Shown here: positions 16,337 to 23,966 of the stretch, in pieces
Position numbering within the stretch: the stretch's first letter is position 1
Layout of the letters: every line of letters begins with the position of its first letter
From: Myxococcales bacterium
GTDB lineage: Bacteria; Myxococcota; UBA4151
NCBI GenBank assembly: GCA_002722845.1
Contig: PBND01000012.1
Coordinates: 1-56,052, forward strand
Direction of reading: 5' to 3'
Length of the DNA stretch: 56,052 nucleotides
The notes under the pieces: model-generated
The model's input: only the letters and a program-made list of their open reading frames with translations
Told to the model about the DNA's origin: nothing
Databases searched by the model: none
Program-made: the position numbers and the translations under genes

Positions 16337-17312
16337 GTATCGCCTTGTTGCTGTGTCATTGTTTCTGCTTGGGGTTGAACTTCCGGTCAACCAGGCCCAG
16401 GCGCTCCCACCGCCAGGGGAAAGACCCCGTGATCCCGTGACCCGCCGGCCTGTCTTTCCCAAAAAGGTCCGGGACCGGAGTCGCTACGGCAAGTTGTCCA
16501 AGACACAAATCAACCGCCGACTTCGCCGGGTGGCGAGAAAGCATAGCCTCCGGGAGCGCATGCTGTCCCACTCCCATGGGCTTCTCGGCGCCCACTATCG
16601 GGATGACCCCTTAGGGGAGGGCGAGGGCGGTCTATGGGATCAAGACCCCCGACTGCAGTTGGCGCCTGTGGACTGTCTCACCTTCGTGGAGACGGTGATG
16701 GCCCTGAGTCTAGCACCCAATTTGAAGGAGGCGAGCCGGTGGATGGACAGGATTCGTTACGCCGGTGATCGGGTGGCCTACGAGCATCGCAACCACTTCA
16801 TGTTGTCCCAGTGGCTCCCGAACCAGCACCGCCTCGGCTTACTCAAGGATATTACTGCTGCGGTGGCCGGAGCGAGTCTGACCACGGTGGTTCAAGATTA
16901 TGATGTCCTCGACTGGAAGAGCGTCCCCCCTTCCAAGCTACCGCTCCATTTTCAGTTGTCCATGGCCCCCGCAGGTCATCATGAACTCCCCACACTGCCT
17001 TGGTATGCTTTGAAGGCCCGGGCTCGCTCCATCCCCACGGGCACCCTCTTGCTGCTCGTGCGTGCGCCCCGCAAATACAATCCCGTGCGCATCTCCCATG
17101 TGGGTATCGTGATCCAGCCGACTCAACCGGGAGGGGTCACCGTGATCCGCCATGCCTCCCGGGAGGGCTGGGGTCGGGTTGTCGATCAGAAACTCACCTC
17201 CTATGTCGAGGCCCTCGCTACCCGTAGTCGCTGGCCCGCAGTGGGCGTCAACTTGCAGTTGCCCATGCAGGTCAAGCAACCGGAGGGACGTCTCGCTGGT
17301 CCACTCCACTGA
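16335..17312 (+). CDS. DUF1460 protein, NlpC/P60-like amidase family
   Basis: A 325-residue exported protein (signal MYRLVAVSLFLLGVELP...QAQA). The core matches DUF1460: APVDCLTFVETVMAL with the candidate nucleophile Cys114, a long middle domain with WMDRIRYAGDRVAYEHRNHF, and ISHVGIVIQ with the candidate catalytic His, then VIRHASREGWGRVV. The family is thought to hydrolyse cell-wall peptides or related amides. A TTG at 16320 with GAAAGG 8 bases upstream is an alternative start. Either way the 5' end overlaps that of the divergent lipoprotein, so a bidirectional control region lies in coding sequence. Confidence 0.82.
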   Translation: MYRLVAVSLFLLGVELPVNQAQALPPPGERPRDPVTRRPVFPKKVRDRSRYGKLSKTQINRRLRRVARKHSLRERMLSHSHGLLGAHYRDDPLGEGEGGLWDQDPRLQLAPVDCLTFVETVMALSLAPNLKEASRWMDRIRYAGDRVAYEHRNHFMLSQWLPNQHRLGLLKDITAAVAGASLTTVVQDYDVLDWKSVPPSKLPLHFQLSMAPAGHHELPTLPWYALKARARSIPTGTLLLLVRAPRKYNPVRISHVGIVIQPTQPGGVTVIRHASREGWGRVVDQKLTSYVEALATRSRWPAVGVNLQLPMQVKQPEGRLAGPLH

Positions 17313-17338
17313 TCGACAGCGCCCTTTCAGCGTGGCAT

Positions 17339-17362
17339 GACTCCCTCCAAGGAAAGGGAGTC
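17339..17362 (+). promoter_or_regulatory. hairpin covering the ribosome site of the next gene
   Basis: A perfect 8-bp inverted repeat, GACTCCCT and AGGGAGTC, around the loop CCAAGGAA. The 3' arm carries AGGGAG four bases before the ATG at 17365 and the loop carries AAGGA. The fold would bury the ribosome-binding region. No U-run follows, so it is a poor terminator. Confidence 0.5.
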
Positions 17363-17364
17363 GC

Positions 17365-18360
17365 ATGCGCCATCTCCTACTTTTGAGTCTCATCCCTCTC
17401 ATCACCGCATGTCCTGAAGATGACATTTTGGGTCGTGGTGATGGTGGGCCACCACGGATTGTCGATGCAGGGCCGGCCCCCCATGAGTTGCCGATCTATC
17501 CAGGAGATCAGTTTCGTTATCAGGGGCTGATCGCCGTGACCCAGGGCTGCGCAGAGGGGCATGTGAACGATGCCTGTGAGCGCCAGGGCACTTGGTATCA
17601 GGATATTCTCGTCACCGAGAAGATTCCGGACAAGCAAGAGGATGAATGCCCCCTCGGTACGGCGGCGAGGGAGCTGAACGTGCGAGAGGAGCTAGGCGGC
17701 GGTTCCGTCACCTACTGCATTCCCGAGAACTGGGACAATATCTTCCAATTGGTCGCCGAGAACACCTGGGATCTGTTTCGGGAGCATCCCGACATGAACC
17801 TTGTGGCCAACTCCTGGTTGGTCAACCTGGCGCCATGGACCGAATCTCGCAAGGCGCCCCACGATGGCGAGCAGCGCTATCGGACGAACCTTGCGCTTCT
17901 CCCAGAACGGAACCCCACCCCCTACGCCTGGGCCTTAGATCTGTCGAAATGGGAAGTAGTTAGCGGTCAGTTTGAATCCTTTATCCTCGAGCAGGATCCG
18001 GATGCGGACATCAACAAGGCTGAAGGCGGGGCCTATATGAAGGCCGTCATGAACTACGATCGGGGATCACCCATCCGACATAAGATCGAAATCCTTTACC
18101 ACGACAAAGGCTACCTCTGTAAGTTCGATGAGGAGATCGGCCCGCCTGGCGCTCGCCCAGATGACATCCAAAAGTCGGAAGACGGTTCCATTCGAGCCTT
18201 CATCCATTTGAAGGCCGACGCGGAGACCAATCCCGACTGTGAAAATGGCCTTTGCGTCAATGGTCGCATGGATGGCCAGGCCTGCGCGAGCAAGGAAGAC
18301 TGTGGCTGGGTACGCCGGCGTCCCAAGTGCTGCAGCCCCCTCGTACCGAACTGTCGTTGA
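17365..18360 (+). CDS. lipoprotein of unknown function with C-terminal Cys module
   Basis: A 331-residue predicted lipoprotein (signal LLLLSLIPLITAC, followed by PEDD). The body is unfamiliar; it holds scattered Cys (GCAEGHVNDACE, DECPLGT, VTYCIPENW) and a Trp-rich stretch. The end has CENGLCVNG and QACASKEDCGW, which resemble the Cys modules of the 6.9-9.3 kb lipoproteins, then KCCSPLVPNCR. A stable hairpin sits on the ribosome site. The stop overlaps the start of the HAD gene (TTGA), so a shared transcript is likely. Confidence 0.72.
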   Translation: MRHLLLLSLIPLITACPEDDILGRGDGGPPRIVDAGPAPHELPIYPGDQFRYQGLIAVTQGCAEGHVNDACERQGTWYQDILVTEKIPDKQEDECPLGTAARELNVREELGGGSVTYCIPENWDNIFQLVAENTWDLFREHPDMNLVANSWLVNLAPWTESRKAPHDGEQRYRTNLALLPERNPTPYAWALDLSKWEVVSGQFESFILEQDPDADINKAEGGAYMKAVMNYDRGSPIRHKIEILYHDKGYLCKFDEEIGPPGARPDDIQKSEDGSIRAFIHLKADAETNPDCENGLCVNGRMDGQACASKEDCGWVRRRPKCCSPLVPNCR

Positions 18361-19028
18361 GCACCCATCTGCCCCGCGGCCTCATCAGTGTCAGTTGGGA
18401 TCTGGACGGCACCTTCGCGGACACCTCGGTGGATTTGGCCCGGGCCTTGAACAAGACCCGGCTCGAGAAAGATCTGCCAGCCTTGCCCGTTCCTGAGGTG
18501 GCTCGCCATGTGGGGCGCGGCGCCCGCTGGTTGGTGAGCAACTGTCTCGACGCGGGCCTAGGCGAAACAGAGTTGGAAGCCACCGTGGGTCGATTTCTCG
18601 ACCATTACCTCCTGGGCTGCAGTGAAACGACGCAGGCCTATCCAGGTGTTCTTGAGTACAGTCGGGCCATGCGGGCAGCGGGGATTAAGCAGGCCTTGGC
18701 CACCAACAAGCCGCGCCGGTTTACCGAGCGGATCCTTGAGGATTTGAATTGGGGGCCGCTCTTCGACAGCGTTCACTGCGGTGACGATGGGCTCGCTAAG
18801 CCCGATCCAGAGATGATTCATGTCTGTATGGATCGCCTCGGTGCTCGCCCAAGCCAGCACCTTCATATTGGCGATACACCGACCGATGCGGCCGCGGCCC
18901 AAGCAGCAGGCTGCCACTTTCTCGGGGTCCGATGGGGTATGGATCAGGGCGAAGGCCTGGCGGCCCAGGGCTATACGCCGCTGTTTCTTGATCTACCTGG
19001 GTTGGCGAAGCACTTGGAGACCTTCTGA
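18357..19028 (+). CDS. HAD-superfamily phosphatase (phosphoglycolate phosphatase-like)
   Basis: A 223-residue HAD hydrolase with motif I in SVSWDLDGTFADT (nucleophile and acid Asp), motif II in LATNKPRRF, motif III Lys in GLAKPDPEM, and motif IV in HIGDTPTDAAAAQAAGC. An alpha-helical C1 cap lies between motifs I and II, as in Gph. Substrate cannot be decided; phosphoglycolate is the family default. The start TTG at 18357 is inferred from its TTGA overlap with the previous stop; an upstream in-frame GTG lies inside the lipoprotein gene. It ends TGATG with argC. Confidence 0.85.
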   Translation: MSTHLPRGLISVSWDLDGTFADTSVDLARALNKTRLEKDLPALPVPEVARHVGRGARWLVSNCLDAGLGETELEATVGRFLDHYLLGCSETTQAYPGVLEYSRAMRAAGIKQALATNKPRRFTERILEDLNWGPLFDSVHCGDDGLAKPDPEMIHVCMDRLGARPSQHLHIGDTPTDAAAAQAAGCHFLGVRWGMDQGEGLAAQGYTPLFLDLPGLAKHLETF

Positions 19029-20077
19029 TGTCCCAGTCCATCGTTGTTCTCGGGGCCTCGGGTTATACGGGCGCGGAGGCCTTGCGCATCTTGGTGGGCC
19101 ATCCGGACTTTTCCGTCACAGGCTTGTTTGGACACCGGAGTGCGGGCCAGCGCCTAGAGGACCACTGGCCCCAGCTTGCAGCTGTGGGCTTGCCGAGCCA
19201 GATCGAAGCGGTTGATGTGGATGTGATCGCCAACCGAGCCCAGTGGGCTCTATTGGCTTTGCCCCATGGCCAAAGTGCGAGCGTCGCTGGAGCCCTGTTG
19301 GCCGCCGGTGTTCGTGTGGTTGACCTCTCGGCCGACTTTCGCCTCGATTTGGCCTTATACGAGCAGCACTATGGTCCCCATCCTTGTCCGGAGCATTTCA
19401 CCAAAGCAGTTTACGGTTTGCCCGAGTTACCCGACTGTCGAGAGAGCCTCGTTGGCGCATCACTGATCGCGGGTCCGGGCTGTTATCCCACCACGGTCAC
19501 CTTGGCGGTCGCACCGCTTTTTGCCGCTGGCATGGTGGCGAGGACCGGGGTTGTGATCGCCGATTGTAAGTCCGGTGTGACGGGGGCTGGTATTCAGGCC
19601 AAGCCAGGCAGTCATTACTGTGCCGTGGCCGATACCATTCAAGCCTATAAGGTCGTTGGACATCGACACCAGCCAGAGATCGTACGCAACCTGACTTGGC
19701 TCACTGATGGCGATGTTCGCTTGCGCTTTACGCCTCACCTGTTGCCCGTTCGCCGTGGTATTTTAGCCACCTGTTACGTGCCCATCGAGATTGATGAGGA
19801 GGCCGTGATTCGGGAGGCAGTCACTGCATTTTATGAAGGCAGCCCGTTCGTTCGTCTTCTGCCCGGGGGGCAACAGCCGAGTCTTGCCCGGGTCGCTGGG
19901 ACCAATCGGGTGGAACTGCAAGTGGTCGCCGACCCGAACAATGGATTGGTGGTGGTGACCTGCGCTTTGGATAATCTGTGCAAGGGGTCTTCGGGGGGCG
20001 CAATTCAGGCCCTCAATCTCGCCCTGGGGCTACCGGAGTCGAGGGGACTGGCCGGCCTGCTGCCCGCCGTCCCCTAA
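19028..20077 (+). CDS. argC: N-acetyl-gamma-glutamyl-phosphate reductase
   Basis: Third step of arginine synthesis: NADPH reduction of N-acetylglutamyl phosphate to the semialdehyde. Rossmann motif VVLGASGYTGAEALRIL at the N-terminus, the catalytic Cys in AGPGCYPTTVTLA, and the active-site His region GHRHQPEI. The 349-residue length is normal for the long (type 1) class. The start overlaps the HAD stop by one base (TGATG). No other arg gene is near. Confidence 0.95.
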   Translation: MSQSIVVLGASGYTGAEALRILVGHPDFSVTGLFGHRSAGQRLEDHWPQLAAVGLPSQIEAVDVDVIANRAQWALLALPHGQSASVAGALLAAGVRVVDLSADFRLDLALYEQHYGPHPCPEHFTKAVYGLPELPDCRESLVGASLIAGPGCYPTTVTLAVAPLFAAGMVARTGVVIADCKSGVTGAGIQAKPGSHYCAVADTIQAYKVVGHRHQPEIVRNLTWLTDGDVRLRFTPHLLPVRRGILATCYVPIEIDEEAVIREAVTAFYEGSPFVRLLPGGQQPSLARVAGTNRVELQVVADPNNGLVVVTCALDNLCKGSSGGAIQALNLALGLPESRGLAGLLPAVP

Positions 20078-20089
20078 GGGGATCAGCGC

Positions 20090-21295
20090 CTAGCTCTCGG
20101 GGAGCATCACTTCTGGTGTGATCTGATCGAAACCGAGTTCGGTTTCTGGGTAGCGATAAATCTTGCCCTGGAAATTGCGTAGCACGATGGAGTCGCCATC
20201 CAGATCCACGATATAGTTAGGGTTGACCGGAACTTTACCACCACCACCTGGCGCATCGACAACGAATTGGGGCACGGCCATACCACTCATATAGCCCCGC
20301 AGCCCTCGAACAATCTCGATACCCGTCTTCACGCTGGTGCGGAAGTGGCTCACGCCCTCGGCCAGGTCGCATTGGTAGATGTAGTAGGGGCGAACACGCA
20401 TCTGCAGTAGCTTGCGGTTGAGCTCGCTGACCGTCTCCACGGAGTCGTTGACCCCCTTCATCAGCACCATCTGATTGTTCATCGGCGTCCCGGAAAGCGC
20501 GACTCGATCGCAGGCGTCCCAGGCTTCTTCAGTGCACTCTTTGGGGTGGTTGTAGTGGGTATTGAAGAAGATGCTCAGATGGCGACTTTGATAGGTTTTG
20601 AGGAGGTGGGCAAAGTCGTCGGTCACTCTTTGTGGCAGGGTGACTAGGTTACGACTGCCCAGTCGGCAGTACTTGATGTGAGGAATCTTCGAGAATTCCT
20701 CGAAAATATCGGCGAGTCGCTTGTCCGCAAGGGAGAGCGGATCACCGCCCGAAATGACAACATCATTCACCTCGGGATGCTCGGCGAGATAGTCGTAGAT
20801 CTCTTGATAGGCCCGCTTGTTCGTCATCGAGGTCGGATCGCTCACTTTGCGCTTTCGGGTGCAGAACCGGCAGTACATGGCGCAGTTGTGATTGGTGTAG
20901 AAGAGGACCCGGTCCGGGTAGCGGTGGGTCAGTCCCGGAACCACCATGTCGCTTTCCTCACCCAGCGGGTCGTCGAGATCCCAGTTGCTGATGTCCAGCT
21001 CCGGCATCTTGGGAACCGCCTGCAGGCGAATCGGGCAGTTTTCGTCGTAGGGGTCGATGAGCGAAGCGTAATAGGGGGTGATGCCCATGTGAAAGACCGG
21101 GTCAGTCTTGATAAAGGCCTCTTCTTCATCTTCGGTGACATCGATCCACTGGGCGAGTTGTTCCAGGTTTCGGATACGGTGCCGCTGGTGCCAGCCCCAG
21201 TGGGCCCACTCCTCTTCACTCCAATCGATTGCTTTCTTCAGCTCCCGACCCTTGTAAAGATGGGACGCATTCGACTTGATGGTATCCAAGGCCAT
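20090..21295 (-). CDS. kamA: lysine 2,3-aminomutase
   Basis: Radical-SAM, PLP-dependent enzyme that turns L-lysine into L-beta-lysine. The [4Fe-4S] motif CAMYCRFC follows LFYTNHN; VVISGGDPLSL is the SAM-binding strand; the C-terminal PGGGGKVPVNPNYIVD holds the PLP lysine region of the family. At 401 residues it is the length of KamA, longer than the EF-P modifying EpmB. The ATG at 21295 has GGAGG about 7 bases upstream; a TTG at 21301 is too close to it. No beta-lysine acetyltransferase gene (ablB) is adjacent. It faces argC with a 12-base gap. Confidence 0.92.
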   Translation of the reverse strand: MALDTIKSNASHLYKGRELKKAIDWSEEEWAHWGWHQRHRIRNLEQLAQWIDVTEDEEEAFIKTDPVFHMGITPYYASLIDPYDENCPIRLQAVPKMPELDISNWDLDDPLGEESDMVVPGLTHRYPDRVLFYTNHNCAMYCRFCTRKRKVSDPTSMTNKRAYQEIYDYLAEHPEVNDVVISGGDPLSLADKRLADIFEEFSKIPHIKYCRLGSRNLVTLPQRVTDDFAHLLKTYQSRHLSIFFNTHYNHPKECTEEAWDACDRVALSGTPMNNQMVLMKGVNDSVETVSELNRKLLQMRVRPYYIYQCDLAEGVSHFRTSVKTGIEIVRGLRGYMSGMAVPQFVVDAPGGGGKVPVNPNYIVDLDGDSIVLRNFQGKIYRYPETELGFDQITPEVMLPES

Positions 21296-21319
21296 GATCA
21301 ACCCTCCCTAACCAAGAAG

Positions 21320-21328
21320 ATCATATCA
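21320..21328 (-). promoter_or_regulatory. extended -10 promoter of kamA
   Basis: On the minus strand TG-A-TATGAT: an extended -10 with five of six matches in the hexamer (21320-21325) and the TG at 21327-21328. No good -35 is seen, as is common for extended -10 promoters. Expected transcript start about 21312 gives a leader of ~17 bases holding GGAGG. The rest of this 128-base gap shows only a 10-bp palindrome CTCGATCGAG at 21358-21367, a possible operator. Confidence 0.5.
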
Positions 21329-21423
21329 TAAGCCCCTGCGCCAGTGGCCAGGTTGCGCTCGATCGAGGAGTTCTAGGAATTTTAAGGGGGCTGGTTGGGA
21401 GCGCTGCCGTCCGGTTTAGCCGA

Positions 21424-22158
21424 CTAGTGGTCTTCATGGCCTGCACCGGGGACCAGCTTTAGCAATTGGGACGGGTTGACGCTGTGGTCGCCATCGCGAA
21501 GTTCAAAGTGCAGGTGAGGTCCAGTGGATCGGCCGGTCTGGCCGACGGTGCCAAGGGTTTGGCCCTTCTCGAGCCATTGCCCCACTTCGACTTTGATCTC
21601 GTCTAAGTGGGCATAGCGGGTCCGGCGGCCATCGCTGTGCCGGATCTCAACGAGATTGCCGTAGTTACCCGCGGGTCCGGCCCGCATAACTCGTCCAGCC
21701 AGCACGCCTTTAACCGGGGTGCCCAAAGGCGCCGCAAAGTCGATGCCACTGTGGTGTTGCTGATGCCCGTGAAATGGATCGGACCGAAGCCCGTAGTTGC
21801 TACTCAGCCGAGCATTGTCGACGGGCGCGACAGGATGATCTTGGTGCCCTTGCTGGAGTTGCCGGAGAATGGCCTCGGCAATGCCAAAGTTGGTCCGGTT
21901 GGCGGCCCGGTCCGCGTATTCAGAGTGGAGCATGCCTTTGAACATCTGCCCACCATAGCCGGAGCTCATGATCCCCTCTGGATCTTCCTCGGGCATCCGG
22001 TCCAGGAGCATCTTGACGAAAATACCCTCGAAGGCCTCGGCCACTTCTTCGAGTCGCTCTTGCTCGCCGCCGTGGCTGTGACGCTCTCGGAGGGCCTGGA
22101 TCCGCTGTTCATCCAGCGACTGCCGTGGCCTAATAAGTTGGTTGGGGTCGAACTTCAT
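21424..22158 (-). CDS. flgJ: FlgJ rod-binding domain fused to an M23 peptidase
   Basis: Flagellar rod assembly protein with its own wall-cutting domain. Residues ~35-100 match the FlgJ rod-binding domain (EVAEAFEGIFVKMLLDRMP, then GYGGQMFKGMLHSEYADRAA). Residues ~118-235 are an M23 (LytM) zinc metallopeptidase with HSGID (His136, Asp140), YAHLD (His184) and GPHLHFEL (His215, His217), so all zinc and catalytic residues are present. In enterobacterial FlgJ the second domain is instead a glucosaminidase-fold muramidase. No signal peptide, as expected if exported by the flagellar pathway. Overlaps flgI by ATGA; last gene of the rod/ring operon. Confidence 0.9.
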   Translation of the reverse strand: MKFDPNQLIRPRQSLDEQRIQALRERHSHGGEQERLEEVAEAFEGIFVKMLLDRMPEEDPEGIMSSGYGGQMFKGMLHSEYADRAANRTNFGIAEAILRQLQQGHQDHPVAPVDNARLSSNYGLRSDPFHGHQQHHSGIDFAAPLGTPVKGVLAGRVMRAGPAGNYGNLVEIRHSDGRRTRYAHLDEIKVEVGQWLEKGQTLGTVGQTGRSTGPHLHFELRDGDHSVNPSQLLKLVPGAGHEDH

Positions 22159-23240
22159 AGCAACTCGATCTCAGCGTCCAAGGCGCCCGCAGCTCGCATC
22201 GCTTGGAGGATAGCGATGAGGTCACGGGTCGTGACGCCCAGGGCGTTGAGCGCGTTCACCACTTGTCCGAGGGTGGGGCCAGACTTGACCATCGCCAAAC
22301 CGCTGGAGCCTTCTTTGACTTCGACCTTCGAATTCTTCTGGGTCGCGGTGGTGCCTTCGCTGAAGGCTTCCGGTTGGACAACCTGTTCATCGCCGCTCAC
22401 ACTCAGCATCAGGCTGCCATGGGAGATGGCGACGGTCTTGATCCGGACCTTGTGCCCCATCACGACGGTCCCCGTACGTTCGTTGAGCACGACCCGGGCC
22501 CGTTGGTCGGACAGGACCTCTAAGGACTCGATACCGGCCACCAAGTCGACAGAGCGGTTCTTATAGGGCTCGGGAATACTCACCTTCACTTGGCCCGGGT
22601 CCATGGCCTGAGCCGATACGCTGCCAAGGGCCTCGTTGATGGCTCGGGCAATGCGCGCCGCGGTGGTAAAGTCAGGACGGTTGAGGTGCAGCATCAGTGG
22701 TTTGCCCGCCTCTATTTGGCTCGGGGCCGGGCGCTCAACGGTGGCGCCGGAGGGAACCCGGCCCGCTGTAGGGTGATTTTTTTGGACCTTGCCACCACCA
22801 CCGCCGAGGGAAAACCCACCGACGCTTACCGGTCCTTGGGCGAGCGCATAGGTCTTGCCGTCGGCTCCCTTCATCCGGGTCATGAGGAGAGTGCCTCCTT
22901 GCAGGCTCTTGGCGTTGCCGATGGAGCTGACTTGGACATCAAGATTGTTACCGGCCTTGGCGAAGGGAGGGAGTTGAGAGGTGACCATGACGGCAGCCAC
23001 ATTCTTGACGCGAATCTCTCGTTCTTTGACCTGAACACCCTGGCGCTGCATGAGGGCTGCGATGCTTTTGACCGTGAAGCGGGCCGAATCGTTGTCCCCT
23101 TGTCCATCTAGGCCGACAACCAGGCCATAACCCACGAGATGGTTGGCTCTAAGTCCCTCAATTTTAACGAGTTCCTTCACCCGAGATGCCTGGGAGGGCA
23201 GGGCGACAAGTAGGGCGAGTACGAGGAGGGAAAGACGCAT
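22155..23240 (-). CDS. flgI: flagellar P-ring protein FlgI
   Basis: Periplasmic P-ring subunit around the distal rod. N-terminal signal peptide (LSLLVLALLVALPSQA), then the family signature RVKELVKIEGLRANHLVGYG and LVVGLDGQGD, and the C-terminal VNALNALGVTTRDLIAILQA. The 361-residue length is normal; an internal Gly-rich loop (GGFSLGGGGGK) is usual for the family. Twelve bases after flgH. Confidence 0.96.
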   Translation of the reverse strand: MRLSLLVLALLVALPSQASRVKELVKIEGLRANHLVGYGLVVGLDGQGDNDSARFTVKSIAALMQRQGVQVKEREIRVKNVAAVMVTSQLPPFAKAGNNLDVQVSSIGNAKSLQGGTLLMTRMKGADGKTYALAQGPVSVGGFSLGGGGGKVQKNHPTAGRVPSGATVERPAPSQIEAGKPLMLHLNRPDFTTAARIARAINEALGSVSAQAMDPGQVKVSIPEPYKNRSVDLVAGIESLEVLSDQRARVVLNERTGTVVMGHKVRIKTVAISHGSLMLSVSGDEQVVQPEAFSEGTTATQKNSKVEVKEGSSGLAMVKSGPTLGQVVNALNALGVTTRDLIAILQAMRAAGALDAEIELL

Positions 23241-23252
23241 GATATTCGCTTT

Positions 23253-23966
23253 CTAGAAAGGCCAGAGCCAGTCCAGTGTGCTGGCGAGCCAGCCCTGTCG
23301 GTTCTTTGACGTAATGTTGCCTCTGCCCGTGAATTCCATCTCTGCTTCGGCAATCTTGGTGCTGTCGATCGTGTTGGCTGAATCGATATCTTCCACCCGG
23401 ATCAGACCGGAGAGGTAGAAATGGTGTTCCTCATCGTTGACGAGAAGGACTCTTCGACCTTCGATTCTCAAATTGCCGCTGGGTTCTCGGGCGATCACTC
23501 GGGCCGGGATCACCGCTTCGACCTTGGTGCTTCGATCCGATGTGCCCTTGCCTTGAAAAGTACGCTTCGTCTCCGCACCGACCAGCCCGGTGGGGGTGAT
23601 TCGTGGGTCTTCTGTATTGATCTGTTGCATCAGGCCCAGGAGGGCAGAGATGGCCGCTGACTCGCTGACCTGACGGTCCAGTTTGGTGTTGGCCCGACCA
23701 TCGGCAAGGCTACTTTCGGAGATCTTCACACTGAGAATGTCCCCTGGTCGCCGAGCCCGGCGATAGACAAAGAGATCATCGCCATCGTCGGTGAATAGGC
23801 TGCCTTTGCTCCGTTGGTGATCGTCTTTTTGGGTCTCCATTTGGACCTGAGGGAGCCGGTTCCAGTCCCTCTTTTTGGCTGCATAGGGCTCGATGTGTCG
23901 CACCATGCAGCCCTGAATGAGCAACAGCAGGCCAAGGGAAGCGGTGGCAGTGGTTTGAGTCTTCAT
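23253..23966 (-). CDS. flgH: flagellar L-ring lipoprotein FlgH
   Basis: Outer-membrane L-ring subunit, 237 residues. Lipoprotein signal GLLLLIQGC; then GSLFTDDGDDLFVYRRARRP and GDILSVKISESSLADGRANT, and the C-terminal EVDAVIPARVI-type and SGLIRVEDIDSANTIDSTKI segments of the family. The start at 23966 overlaps the flgA TGA (ATGA). A much longer in-frame opening upstream is flgA sequence read in another frame and is rejected. Confidence 0.95.
   Translation of the reverse strand: MKTQTTATASLGLLLLIQGCMVRHIEPYAAKKRDWNRLPQVQMETQKDDHQRSKGSLFTDDGDDLFVYRRARRPGDILSVKISESSLADGRANTKLDRQVSESAAISALLGLMQQINTEDPRITPTGLVGAETKRTFQGKGTSDRSTKVEAVIPARVIAREPSGNLRIEGRRVLLVNDEEHHFYLSGLIRVEDIDSANTIDSTKIAEAEMEFTGRGNITSKNRQGWLASTLDWLWPF

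Noticed and set aside
20071-20081. Palindrome CCCC-TAA-GGGG at the argC stop as a terminator
   Set aside because: Only four pairs, three-base loop and no U-run on either strand.
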